64,000 nucleotides of DNA from Tectiglobus sp965247245 (GCA_965247245.1 CBDFGV010000003.1:62001-126000); one strand, 5' to 3'. Positions 18,286-28,500 are shown, counted from the stretch's first letter. Notes: a model not told the origin generated them from the letters alone. A program made the numbers and translations.

Positions 18286-19131
18286 TTAGCCCAGTGGGTT
18301 CAGGATTGCTGCCTTGAAGGAAGGCGGCTGACGCTTTGGTTGGAAGCAATGAGCTCTTGCGAAGCGGTTCTTGAACTCAATGCACTTGCGAGGTGGATTG
18401 ACCACGATCCGCGGTGGAGCCGGCGGCGGCGGTGGAACCACCTTCTTCTTCTTATGCTTCTTCTTGTACTTCTTGTAGTACTTCACGTAGCGCTTCTTGA
18501 ATTTATGCTTGAATTTCTTCGTGAAGCGCTTGTGCAGTTTGTGCTTCTTCTTGAAGTAATATTTGTACCCAACGCGCTTGCCGACCCTCTTGGCGACACG
18601 CTTGACGAAGCGCTTGGTCAGCTTCTTATGAACGCGCTTATGGATACGCTTGGCGACTTTCTTATAGATCCGCTTTTGGATCCTCTTGTGAACTCGCTTC
18701 GCGATCTTCTTATGGATGCGTCGCTGGATTCGCTTATGGATCCGCTTCGCAACCTTCTTATGGATTCTCTTATGGATCCGCTTTGAGATTTTCTTATGGA
18801 TCCGTTTCGAGATGCGCTTGCTGATGCGCTTCGAAATCCGTTTCGAAATTCTCTTGGAGATCTTCTTTGAGATCCGCTTGGCAGTACGCTTTGCCACTCG
18901 CTTTGAGATCCGCTTGGCAACGCGCTTTGCGATCCTTGCCTTTTGGCGGGCATTGGGACCGGGCGCTCTTGCGAGCACAATCAGGCCGCGGGATGCGCCC
19001 TGGGTAGTTGTTGACAGTTCAGAGTGTGGCGTCAGTCCAGCCGGTGTTGGCACCATCGTAACGGGCGCCGCGCTGGCTTGCACTGTCGCGAAGGCTAGTG
19101 CGACGAAGGTCGCAATCGTAAACAAACGCAT
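18286..19131 (-). CDS. Secreted, extremely basic Lys/Arg tetrapeptide-repeat protein
   Basis: 281 residues that I cannot assign to a family. Residues 1-22 form a signal peptide (hydrophobic core, then ASA cleavage site). Residues 64-188 are about thirty tetrads of the form K-[R/K]-[I/V]-[S/A/H], for example AKRISKRISKR. Residues 189-230 are a Lys/Tyr/Phe/His-rich stretch, 231-240 is proline-rich, and the C-terminal 40 residues contain Cys250 and Cys262. The protein has almost no acidic residues in its middle 170 positions, so it should bind polyanions (DNA, lipopolysaccharide, teichuronic-like polymers or polyphosphate) outside the cytoplasm; that is inference. It has its own terminator and is divergent from a porin-like gene. 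The consistent reading frame, signal peptide and terminator argue it is a real gene despite low complexity. Confidence 0.8.
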   Translation of the reverse strand: MRLFTIATFVALAFATVQASAAPVTMVPTPAGLTPHSELSTTTQGASRGLIVLARAPGPNARQKARIAKRVAKRISKRVAKRTAKRISKKISKRISKRISKRISKRISKRIHKKISKRIHKRIHKKVAKRIHKRIQRRIHKKIAKRVHKRIQKRIYKKVAKRIHKRVHKKLTKRFVKRVAKRVGKRVGYKYYFKKKHKLHKRFTKKFKHKFKKRYVKYYKKYKKKHKKKKVVPPPPPAPPRIVVNPPRKCIEFKNRFARAHCFQPKRQPPSFKAAILNPLG

Positions 19132-19600
19132 AACAGGACTCGGGTTTCTCGGATAAACTCACTCGCAGTGTTCTGCGAAGAACCAGAATTTAACCGAAGA
19201 TTAAGACCTGCGATATTGATTTGCTAATGAAACCTTAATGAGTGTGGTGAATATGCATTCTTCTGCGACAGCTCCGCAGAAAGCTGAAACTGAAGGAATC
19301 AAGGTGTTATGGGCGTTGTGAGGGATTTTTCGAGGTTTGCCTCAGATTGAATATATGCAGAAGTGAAAAACGGCTTTGCCAATCGGCTAAATATTTCCTC
19401 CGAATGCTGAATAACGGGATGATGTGAAAATGCCTCGCATCCGCATCAAATATCCAGGTTCGCGAGAGTTTTGCGATCGAAGACGCACGCGAATCGCATA
19501 AGAAAAACTTCGAACGTTTGTTTTGAAGATCGAGCGACCCGGCCTGGGGTTAGTCTCGCGTTACTCCTGGAAAATCGGTAGCGACCAAATGGGGGTAACT
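19132..19600. other. AT-rich divergent control region between the repeat protein and the porin
   Basis: About 470 bases with no convincing gene. The segment is visibly more AT-rich than its surroundings. It contains a perfect inverted repeat GTTCT-N4-AGAAC at 19170-19183, in the leader of the minus-strand repeat gene. Promoters for both flanking genes are expected here, but I cannot place them. Confidence 0.45.
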
Positions 19601-20404
19601 ATGTACTCTACCATCCGCACGATGGCAGCTGGCGCAGCCGTGCTGTTATTGCTTTCGACGGCTGCGCAATCGCAAACGACTCGCCGAGCCGCAGCGGTTG
19701 AGCCACCTAGCAATGTGGGCAGCACCAGTGAGCGACCCGAATTGTTCGGATCTGCAACGGTTTTTTCTGATCAGCGAAGCCAAGGCTTCTCGGCCAATGA
19801 TCAAAACCCCGTCGCCCAGCTGGACGGCGGGATAATCTGGCGCAATTTCTACATTGGCGCCTCTGGATCAAATGTTGACCTGGGCACGATTACATCAAAC
19901 GGTCAGACCCAGAGCGTAGGCCGGTTTGCTGTCACTTACTTCGCCGGTTACGTCAATCGCTGGCGCAACATCGATTGGGATGTCGCAGTCTCCTACGCAA
20001 CATTCCCTGGCGCCCGCGATGCGAACGCTGAGCTTGACTACTGGGAAGGCTCTGTCGGTGCAGCTGGCATCCTGGTTCGGGACATCAAAGGTGGTCTGCG
20101 CTTCTACTGGTCACCGGATTATACGGCTAACCAGGGCCACAACTTTGTTCTCGAAGGCTCGCTCCAAAAACCCCTTCCAATGATCCGTGGTTGGAAGCCG
20201 ACACTTGAAGCTGTTGTCGGTCACCAGTTCGGCGATGAAGGTCGCGGCAACTTCGACTACTGGTTCTGGGAAGTTGGAATTGACGTCGCAATCACCGAGA
20301 AATTTAGCGTGGACTTCCGCTATCACGACACGGCTGACGTGCCGATCAGTTGCGACCGGCTCTGCGGTCCAAGGTTCGTCGCCTCAGCTACACTGGAATA
20401 CTAA
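19601..20404 (+). CDS. TorF-family putative porin (outer-membrane beta-barrel)
   Basis: 267 residues with a signal peptide (about 1-24, ending AAQSQ), a short linker, then a repetitive aromatic beta-strand pattern ending in a C-terminal tyrosine (ATLEY), as outer-membrane barrels do. The order FGSATVFSDQRSQGFS near the mature start and repeated short strands fit the TorF/Gcw-chp group, whose function is not well defined. ATG at 19601 with GGGGGTAAC upstream gives the best signal peptide; ATGs at 19523 and 19589 are possible. A terminator follows. Confidence 0.75.
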   Translation: MYSTIRTMAAGAAVLLLLSTAAQSQTTRRAAAVEPPSNVGSTSERPELFGSATVFSDQRSQGFSANDQNPVAQLDGGIIWRNFYIGASGSNVDLGTITSNGQTQSVGRFAVTYFAGYVNRWRNIDWDVAVSYATFPGARDANAELDYWEGSVGAAGILVRDIKGGLRFYWSPDYTANQGHNFVLEGSLQKPLPMIRGWKPTLEAVVGHQFGDEGRGNFDYWFWEVGIDVAITEKFSVDFRYHDTADVPISCDRLCGPRFVASATLEY

Positions 20405-20453
20405 GACGTAATCTGCGATCTGCGCGCTGGCAGGTCGTAGTCCAGCAAACCAA

Positions 20454-20489
20454 AAGGAGAATGCTGCGACAGGCGGCATTCTCCTTTTT
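20454..20489 (+). terminator. Rho-independent terminator after the TorF-like gene
   Basis: GGAGAATGC (20456-20464) pairs perfectly with GCATTCTCC (20476-20484) and is followed by five thymines. It ends the plus-strand porin transcript. Confidence 0.92.
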
Positions 20490-20643
20490 CGTGTTTGAGC
20501 ATCGACCTTGTTGATGTCAGCAGCAGCGCTCGACTGGACAACAGCGCACAATCTTCTCAATGTTTGCCGCCGAGTTTGATCCAGCCCAAATAGTGGTGGC
20601 GGCGGATCAAGCCATATGCCTGGACGACATCGAGGGGCCTTGA

Positions 20644-21630
20644 ATGGACGCGAAAAACCAGAAACTTGTCGGCGAGAATTTGGAGGTTCATCACCCAGAG
20701 TGGGGTCGCATTTACGTCCGCAACAAGCGCCCTGCCGGCGTCGAGACCTTCTCTCCCGAACGCATTCTCATATTCCAACATGGGGCAACTTACGGCTCAG
20801 CTGCTTTCGATCTGCCGTTCAACGGAATGTCGTGGATGGACTATGCCGCACAACGTGGGTTCGACACTTACTGTCTCGATCTGCCCGGCTATGGACACTC
20901 GGAACGCCCATTGCAGATGAACGAACCGGCTGAGAACAATTCCCCCTTTATGCGCACCCGCGATGCTGCCAACTGCCTTGGCGCGGTTATTGAGTTTGTC
21001 TGCGCGCGCAGAGGCGTCAGTTCTGTCTGCCTTGTCGGTTGGTCGTGGGGTACTGCGATTACGAGCACATTCACGTCTGAAAATAATGACAAGGTCGAGC
21101 GGCTGGCGCTCTACGCGCCTGTCTGGGATCGGACGCAGTCCGGACCATCTCCTATTCATGTGGATGGGCAAATCGGTGCCTATCGCACCGTCAATCGGGA
21201 GGCAACGCTCAAGCGTCGCCAGGCAGGTTTGCCTGAGGCGGTTAAGGATCAAGTCATGCCGACCGAGTGGTTTGAGGCCTGGTGGCAGGCAACGGCAGCC
21301 TCTGATCCCGAGAGTGATGGTACGACCATTCGCGCGCCCAATGGTGTTGTCCAGGACGGTGCCGAATACTGGAACATTGGCAAGCCACTCTACAATCCTG
21401 CTGACATAACGGTGCCAGTACTGGTAACGGTCGGTGAATGGGACAACGACACGCCACCATACATGGCGCAGACGCTCTACCCACTTCTCACCAACGCACC
21501 GTGGAAGCGTCTCGCCATTGTTAGTGGTGGCACGCATTCCATCATGATGGAGCGCAATCGCATTCTGCTCTTCCGCACGGTTCAGCAGTTTCTCGAGGAG
21601 CAGGAGCCCGGAGCCGACGTGCTCGTCTAG
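20644..21630 (+). CDS. Alpha/beta hydrolase
   Basis: 328 residues with the oxyanion motif FQHGATYG (about 44-51), nucleophile elbow GWSWG (Ser134), an acid in the GEWDNDTP region and the histidine in SGGTHSIMM. This is a complete catalytic triad for hydrolysis of an ester or similar bond. No signal peptide is seen, so it is cytoplasmic. GAGGGG precedes the ATG. It stands between a terminator and a convergent SDR; the substrate is not predictable. Confidence 0.87.
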   Translation: MDAKNQKLVGENLEVHHPEWGRIYVRNKRPAGVETFSPERILIFQHGATYGSAAFDLPFNGMSWMDYAAQRGFDTYCLDLPGYGHSERPLQMNEPAENNSPFMRTRDAANCLGAVIEFVCARRGVSSVCLVGWSWGTAITSTFTSENNDKVERLALYAPVWDRTQSGPSPIHVDGQIGAYRTVNREATLKRRQAGLPEAVKDQVMPTEWFEAWWQATAASDPESDGTTIRAPNGVVQDGAEYWNIGKPLYNPADITVPVLVTVGEWDNDTPPYMAQTLYPLLTNAPWKRLAIVSGGTHSIMMERNRILLFRTVQQFLEEQEPGADVLV

Positions 21631-21640
21631 TTTGTTTGAC

Positions 21641-22348
21641 TTACCAGGTTTCGCCAAACGGCCTGAGCTCAACCAGGAACGACCAAGCCGATTTTGGCTG
21701 ATGTGCAACGCTGTAGATCTGATCAGCAAGATCGTCGGGCTTTGCGAAGGCATCCTCGGGAAGGTGATCCCATCTCCGTCTTGCAAATGGCATGTCGATG
21801 ATTGCGTCGATAATGACATAAGCGACGTGGACGCCTTGCGGTCCAAGATCGCGTGCTAGGCCCTCTGCCAGTATCCTTTGAGCGGCCTTTGTCGGGGCCC
21901 AGCCAACATAGTTCGGCTTGCCGCGCGTGGCGGCGGTGTTGCCGGTCACAACAATGGCTCCGTTTCCGCGTTCCGCCATGGCCGGCCCAAAAACCTGCGC
22001 CGTGATCAGCAGGCCGGCGGTATTCACGCGGAAATTACGTTCAAATTTGTCCAATGGAATGTCGATATAAGTACCGAACGTTGCCTGCGTCGCATTGAAG
22101 ATGATGACATCGGGAAGGCCTTGCTCGGCCTTGATCAATTCAAGTGTCGAGCGAAAGCGCTCAGTGTCTGCGATGTCTGAGGCAAAGGGAGTCGTATTCG
22201 GGATTTCCTGCGCAAAGTTTGCCAGACGCTCTTCACTGCGCGCGATCATCGAAACCTTGTAACCTGAGGCAGCGAAGCGTCGGGCACAGGCAGCCCCGGT
22301 CCCGGCGCCGATACCAATCAACAGACAATGCTTTTGCTCACTGCTCAT
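21641..22348 (-). CDS. SDR-family protein with non-classical active site
   Basis: 235 residues with a Rossmann start LIGIGAGTGAACARRF and overall SDR architecture. The catalytic tetrad is altered: at the YxxxK position there is Trp-Ala-Pro-Thr-Lys (WAPTK), and the usual serine 13 residues upstream is Asn. A subgroup of SDRs with Phe at this position (FAAAK) is common, and this protein has the same following segment (LARDLGPQGVHVAYVIID). It may use a different chemistry or be regulatory. The start at 22348 follows GAGGTG. It lies downstream of the unknown protein at 22410 and the CoA ligase at 23792 on the same strand. Confidence 0.8.
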   Translation of the reverse strand: MSSEQKHCLLIGIGAGTGAACARRFAASGYKVSMIARSEERLANFAQEIPNTTPFASDIADTERFRSTLELIKAEQGLPDVIIFNATQATFGTYIDIPLDKFERNFRVNTAGLLITAQVFGPAMAERGNGAIVVTGNTAATRGKPNYVGWAPTKAAQRILAEGLARDLGPQGVHVAYVIIDAIIDMPFARRRWDHLPEDAFAKPDDLADQIYSVAHQPKSAWSFLVELRPFGETW

Positions 22349-22409
22349 GCCGTTCACCTCGCAATCATCTGTTGGTCTGCGCGTTGCGCAACTGCCGTCC
22401 GCGTCAGCC

Positions 22410-23735
22410 TCACGTCCACTGGACCCGCGCACAGGCAAGAGTCGAGCAATAGTAAATGTCACGTGCACCACCCGGCGTCAGGAACATGCCGTTGGCGAGT
22501 CGCGAGCCGGTGCTGACCCGATCAATCAGTTCGCCGGTTGCTATGTCGACAACTATCAACTTGTCATCCTCACCATCAAAATCGTTGATGACCAGCTCAC
22601 CGGTTTCGGGAAAGACAACAGGTTGCATAGATGGCCGCGCATCGCAGGTCCAGGCGACTTCAAGCTGGTTATTGGCTGTTGAGACACCGGCAAGGCCGCC
22701 ATTGATACTGTCCCACGCTATACAGATTTCTAACTCAGGAACGTGAACAGGTGGCGCGATGATGCCGCCGCCCGCGGCGCCGAGCGGCGCGATGTCTTGA
22801 ACGGAACCATCCTCAAGACCGATCCGCAAAAGCCGTTGAGGGCCGCGCCAGGGCGCCGGTCGGCGCCAGCTGAGCTCGTCACTCGGCTCCTGAAAACGTC
22901 CGTTCGGATGTTCGCCGTATATTGCCCGCAGCGAGTCAATGTCACCACAGTCCATCAACCAGAGCGCACTATTGGATATGCAGCCGTCCCAGGAGAGGCC
23001 TTGCTGGCCACCTTCGGTGCGGTATTGGGGCGACCAGCTTTGATCCACTGACATGGATTGGGCATCAACCCGGATGCGCCAGACATGCTCTATGCCGGGA
23101 ATGTAGATAAACTCTCCATCATCGTTCACGTCGCTGGCGATCCGACCCATCGAACCCTCCGGCAACGCCAACGGTTGACCAACGATTTCGAGACTATCGG
23201 GGCTTAGCCGTGTGATGGTCGATGGCCCTTGACCGGCTAGGCGAAGATCTTTCGTGACGATCGTGCCATCAGACAGGATCAATAGACCATTGTGCGCCTG
23301 ATCTACCGGTAGCTTGCGTTCGACAACAACCTCACAATCCGCACTCAACCGGTGCATATAGCTACCGTTGACTTTAATGATGTCTCCACTCTCGTGCGCC
23401 GCGATCGCACCACACCAGACGTGATCACCACAGGGCAGCTCGGGCGACTGAGCGTGAACCTCCAACGTCTCGGGATCCAGTCGCTGCAGCCATCCGAAAG
23501 GCGGTGGTCCGGTAAAGGCTGGCATTGTGCCGGCCATATACAACTCACCATCGCCACGGCGGATCATCATCACATTCCAGCGGCCATTGACCGAGGTGGT
23601 CACGTGAGCTGTCGCTCCGCGGGCACGCAGGCCGCCCGTGGCTGCCTTCTGGCGGCGATTGCCACCGCATTCCACGGGCCAAGGCGATTGGAAGTATCCT
23701 GGCAGCGGCGCAGCACGATCCAGTTGCGTTGTCAT
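22410..23735 (-). CDS. Unknown protein, probable beta-propeller
   Basis: 441 residues that I do not recognise by family. The sequence has repeated short strand-like segments with GxxxxxD/N-type turns (LYMAGTMP, IIKVNGSYMHRL, GTIVTKDLR, FIYIPGIEHVWRI, LVINDFDGEDDKLIVVDIATG), which suggests a beta-propeller such as an SMP-30-like or quinoprotein-like fold. There is no signal peptide. It is between an acyl-CoA ligase gene (55 bases upstream) and an SDR (61 bases downstream), all minus strand, so a lactonase-like or substrate-binding role in that pathway is possible but unproven. Confidence 0.7.
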   Translation of the reverse strand: MTTQLDRAAPLPGYFQSPWPVECGGNRRQKAATGGLRARGATAHVTTSVNGRWNVMMIRRGDGELYMAGTMPAFTGPPPFGWLQRLDPETLEVHAQSPELPCGDHVWCGAIAAHESGDIIKVNGSYMHRLSADCEVVVERKLPVDQAHNGLLILSDGTIVTKDLRLAGQGPSTITRLSPDSLEIVGQPLALPEGSMGRIASDVNDDGEFIYIPGIEHVWRIRVDAQSMSVDQSWSPQYRTEGGQQGLSWDGCISNSALWLMDCGDIDSLRAIYGEHPNGRFQEPSDELSWRRPAPWRGPQRLLRIGLEDGSVQDIAPLGAAGGGIIAPPVHVPELEICIAWDSINGGLAGVSTANNQLEVAWTCDARPSMQPVVFPETGELVINDFDGEDDKLIVVDIATGELIDRVSTGSRLANGMFLTPGGARDIYYCSTLACARVQWT

Positions 23736-23791
23736 GAATACCGATCTCTATCAATGGGCCGCGCTATCAAGCGCCGTCTCGCATCAAGTTT

Positions 23792-25351
23792 CTAACTGAC
23801 CTGCCGGTCCTGGCCTTCCCAGTACGGAGCGCGGAGTTCGAACTTTTGGATTTTACCCGCCCCTGACTTCGGTAGCGCCTCAGGGCGAATGTCGACACTG
23901 CGCGGGCACTTGTATCCAGCGATGAGTTCGCGGCAGTGGGCCATGATGGCAGTCGGATCCGGACTTTCACCTTCGCGTGGGACGACGATAGCATGAACTG
24001 CCTCGCCCCACTTGGGGTCCGGGATGCCGATGACGGCGCACTCGGCCAGCCCGGGATACTGCATGATCGCGTTCTCCACTTCGGCAGAAAAGACGTTCTC
24101 GCCCCCAGTAATCACCATATCCTTGACGCGGTCTACGATATAAACGAAGCCGTCGTCGTCCATGTAGCCGCCGTCCCCGGTGTAGACCCAGCCGTCGCGC
24201 AATGTCGCCGCCGTCTGCTCAGGTTTGCGCCAATACCCATGCATGGTGTTAGCGCCGCGGACACGCACTTCACCAACGGTGCCGCGCGGGACTTCATTGT
24301 CACTTTCGTCCACGACTTCCAGCTCCACCGAGACAACCGGTTGGCCAACGGAACGGATCTTCTCAGACTTCGGCCCCTCCAAGACGTGATAGTCCGAGCC
24401 AAGCAAGGTCACGAGTGGAGCGAGCTCTGTCTGGCCATAGGCATGAATAAAACGAGTCTCCGGCATCTTGGCCATTGCTTCTTTCAGAATGGCCTGGGTG
24501 ATCGGCGACGCACCATAGATGAGCCGCGTCAGGCTGCTTGTATCGGTCTGTTCAAGATCTGGGTGCTGCAACAACATGCCGATCATGGTGGGAACCAGCA
24601 GGGTGATCGTCGGCTTATGGGCTCGCATTGCATTGAGAAAGGCCGAAGGTTCGAACCCAGGTATGAAGACATGGGAGCCGCCAAAGGTCGTCAGCGAGAA
24701 CAGCATCGCGCTGCCTGCGATGTGAAACATTGGGGCTGCGTGCAATGTTCTATCTTCGGCCGTCACCGATCCACCAGAACCAAAACAGACCGCGCTGGTC
24801 CACAATGCTCTGTGGGGCAGGATGACACCTTTGGGAAATCCTGTCGTCCCGCCGGTATAGAAGATACCGGCCAACGCCTCGCCGTTGCGTGCGGCATCGC
24901 GAACCGGCTGCGCGTCCGCAATCAGGTCCTCGTAATTCAGCATGCCGGCAGGCGTTTCGCCATCGCCGGCGTAAATCACGAACTCAACTGACGGGCACTG
25001 CCGCGCCACTTCGGCGCCGGCCTCAGCAAAAGTGTCGTCCACTATTAAGAAACGGGACTCGGAGTCCTTAATTGAATAGACATGCTCAGGGATCGACCAG
25101 CGGATATTCATGGGCACAACATTCGCGCCGGCCCAGAACGTGGCGTAGTAATACTCGGCGTAGCGGTCCGAGTTGAGGGAAAGCATAGCGACGCGGTTTT
25201 CGGTCTGCAGCCCAAGTTTGCGCAGGGCGCCAGCCAGCCGTGCCACCCGATCGATCATCTCGGACCACGTAAAACTGCGCCTTTCAGATATCAGCGCAGG
25301 CTCGTCCGGATACAGTTTCGCAGCCCGGTGCAAAGCCTGGGTCATGTACAT
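23792..25351 (-). CDS. Class I adenylate-forming acyl-CoA ligase
   Basis: 519 residues of the AMP-dependent synthetase family: phosphate-binding loop FYTGGTTGFPKG (about 164-175), the A5 motif IHAYGQTELAP, the A7 region WVYTGDGGYMDDDGF, and a C-terminal LPKSGAGKIQKF with the catalytic lysine. It should activate a carboxylic acid with ATP and CoA; acyl specificity is not readable. GGGAGGGCG precedes the ATG at 25351. It heads a minus-strand unit with the unknown propeller-like protein and an SDR, and is divergent from the single-chain acyl-CoA carboxylase at 25573, suggesting that activation and carboxylation belong to one route. Confidence 0.92.
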   Translation of the reverse strand: MYMTQALHRAAKLYPDEPALISERRSFTWSEMIDRVARLAGALRKLGLQTENRVAMLSLNSDRYAEYYYATFWAGANVVPMNIRWSIPEHVYSIKDSESRFLIVDDTFAEAGAEVARQCPSVEFVIYAGDGETPAGMLNYEDLIADAQPVRDAARNGEALAGIFYTGGTTGFPKGVILPHRALWTSAVCFGSGGSVTAEDRTLHAAPMFHIAGSAMLFSLTTFGGSHVFIPGFEPSAFLNAMRAHKPTITLLVPTMIGMLLQHPDLEQTDTSSLTRLIYGASPITQAILKEAMAKMPETRFIHAYGQTELAPLVTLLGSDYHVLEGPKSEKIRSVGQPVVSVELEVVDESDNEVPRGTVGEVRVRGANTMHGYWRKPEQTAATLRDGWVYTGDGGYMDDDGFVYIVDRVKDMVITGGENVFSAEVENAIMQYPGLAECAVIGIPDPKWGEAVHAIVVPREGESPDPTAIMAHCRELIAGYKCPRSVDIRPEALPKSGAGKIQKFELRAPYWEGQDRQVS

Positions 25352-25572
25352 TGCTGGCGCCCTCCCAAAAGGCGATGTTTTGTGTTTTCAGCTAGCCTAT
25401 TCAGGCGATTGCCGGCGTCAAGTAAAACGGCGGGAACGTACTTGAGATGAGGCAAGGATGCCTCTTCAACCATCGTCAGCAGAATATTCTGCAGCCACCC
25501 CAGTCTTAACGATGTTGATGGCCTATGACTGCAGTGAACACGTCAGTTAGCCGAATGAGAGGCCCTTGAGAC

Positions 25573-28500
25573 ATGCAGCCTAGAAAGCTCCTGGTCGCAA
25601 ATCGTGGAGAAATTGCTGTACGCATCCTGCGGACGGCGGCCGAGCAGGGTTGGCAGACGGTCGCCGTCCATCCGGCCGACGATGCGACCAGCCTGCATAC
25701 GCGCAAAGCAAACGAGGTCTGTGTTCTTCCCGGACGTGGTGTGTCGGCTTACCTCGATCAGGATGCAGTGCTTGCTGCAGCCCGCGACGTTGGTGCCACG
25801 GCAATCCATCCGGGCTACGGGTTTCTATCAGAGAATGCTGAGTTTGCACGTCGATGTGAGATGGCAGGAATAGCATTTGTAGGTCCAACAGCAGAGACAC
25901 TCGCGCTGTTTGGCGATAAGCATTTCGCGCGCGAGCTCGCACGGCAAAACGATGTGCCGATTATCCCAGGCACTGCTGCGCCAACGTCCTTGGCTGACGC
26001 TAAGGCATTTCTGGCCGGGCTCGGCCAAGACGGCGCGCTCATGATCAAGGCTGTCGCCGGCGGCGGCGGACGCGGCATGCGGCCTGTTTCCTCGGAAGCT
26101 GAGCTGGAAACTGCCTACGAGCGATGCACCTCCGAAGCACAAGCAGCGTTTGGCAACGGCGATGTCTTCGTTGAGCGCCTTGTGCGTCGGGCACGGCACA
26201 TCGAAGTGCAAGTGATCGGAGATGGAGTAGACGTCTCCCATCTCTGGGAGCGGGACTGTTCTCTGCAAAGGCGACGTCAAAAGATTGTCGAGATTGCACC
26301 AGCACCTAACCTGGATCCGACGCTGCGAGATCAGCTGATCTCAGCGGCGCTGCGCCTGGCGTCATCCGCCAACTATCGGAGCCTGGGCACGATCGAGTTC
26401 CTGGTCGACGCGGACACCGGAGAGTTCTTCTTCATTGAAGCGAACCCGCGGCTACAAGTCGAGCATACCGTCACAGAAGAGGTCACCGGTCACGATCTCG
26501 TTGCCCTTCAGCTGGAATTGGTAGCCGGTGAGACACTCGCCAGCCTCGGTTTAGGAACCGAGCAGGTCCTTGAGCCGCGTGGGATGGCGATGCAAGTTCG
26601 GATCAATGCCGAGACGATGACAGATACCGGCGATGTTCGGCCTGGCGGCGGGATGCTTGCCGCCTATGCGCCGCCATCGGGACACGGCATTCGCGTCGAT
26701 GGTTACGGTTATGTCGGCTACCGAACCAATCCATCCTACGATTCACTATTGGCAAAGCTCATCGTTCATAGCTCCAAAGCTGCCTTGCCGGACGTTCTCG
26801 CCAAAGCCTATCGCGCGCTGTGCGAGTTCCAGATTGATGGAGTGCCCACCAACGCCACATTTCTACAGGCTTTGCTCGCACACAACGCTGTCAAGAGTGG
26901 TGAAGTCGACACCGGCTTCGTTGAGGCCAACGCAGCGGAGCTGTTGGCGGTTTCACAAAGCGCACATCCCCATCTCTACTTCGCAGCTTCGGCTGAGACG
27001 GCTCCGAGTAACACTAAAGGGCAAGCTGGCGCCCGGATGAACTCCGATGATCCGCTTGCCGTGTTGGACTATGGCCAGGCCCAGAGCTCTCCTGCTGGTT
27101 CCATAGTGTCGAACGCGCAAGACGAGGTTGCCGATGGGCTTATCGCGGTGCGAGCCCCGTTGCAGGGAACAGTTATTTCGGTCTCAGTTAGCGAAGGAGA
27201 GCAGGTTGCCCGTGGCGCTCAACTGGCCGTCATGGAAGCGATGAAGATGGAGCACGTCATAACGGCGGAACAGCCTGGCACCATCTCAACGCTTGCAGTC
27301 GCTGAAGGCGATACGATCTGGGAAGATCAATTGATTGCGGCGCTCTCACCCTCGGGTGATAGTGGTGAAGAGACTATAGCCGAAGACGATATCGATCTCG
27401 ATCACATTCGCCCCGATCTCGCGGAGCTGCTGGAGCGACGCGCAATGACGCGCGATGAAAACCGGCCTGACGCTGTTGCGCGACGGCGCAAGACAAACCA
27501 ACGCACTGTTCGCGAGAACGTCGCCGACCTCTTCGACCCTGAAACGTTCGTAGAATACGGCCCGCTCGTCGTCGCGGCACAACGCCAGCGTCGCAGCATG
27601 GATGATCTCATGAAGCGCAGTCCCGCCGACGGCATGATCGCGGGCGTTGGTCAGATCAACAGCGCCATGTTTCCCGACCCGGATAACCGCGCGGCGGTCT
27701 TGGCCTACGACTACACTGTGTTTGCCGGCACCCAGGGCGTGCACAATCACTGGAAGACCGACCGCATCCTTGACGTGGCCGAGCGTGGCCGCATGCCGCT
27801 TGTCGTGTTCGCCGAAGGTGGCGGCGGTCGACCGGGTGAAAGCGATTATGGCGGCTTCGTTGGGCAGAATACATTCCAGCACTTTGGCCAGCTCTCAGGC
27901 CTCGTGCCGCTCATCGGCATTGTCTCTGGTCGTTGCTTTGCCGGCAACGCCGCCCTGCTGGGCTGTTGCGACGTCATCATAGCCACCGCGAACGCCAACA
28001 TTGGCATGGGCGGGCCGGCCATGATCGAAGGCGGTGGGCTTGGTGTCTTCACGCCGGAGCAGGTCGGCTCGATGGCTGACCAGGTGCCCAATGGCGTCGT
28101 TGACATCGCTGTCGCCGATGAGGCGGATGCCGTGAGTGTTGCCAAGCGCTACCTCGGATATTTCCAGGGTCGAGTAACGGACTGGGAAGCACCGGACCAA
28201 CGCCGCATGCGTGCCATTGTTCCGGAGAACCGGCTCCGCATCTACGAGATCCGCAACGTCATCGAGACGCTCGCCGATGTCGGATCCATTCTCGAGTTGC
28301 GCGAAGCGTTCGGCAAAACCATGGTCACTTGCTTCATCCGTGTCGAAGGACGGCCGCTGGGTGTCATAGCCAATGATCCGCGCTATCTCGGTGGTGCCAT
28401 AGATAGTGATGGTGCCGATAAAGGCGCACGGTTTATGCAACTCTGTGATGCGTTCGATATTCCGGTGCTCAATCTTTGCGACACGCCGGGCATTATGGTT

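Noticed and set aside
18290..18790. Plus-strand frame rich in Leu/Met opposite the Lys/Arg-repeat gene.
   Set aside because: It is the antisense shadow of the basic repeat (Lys/Arg codons reverse to Leu/Phe/Ala-type codons); it lacks a ribosome site and any natural pattern.
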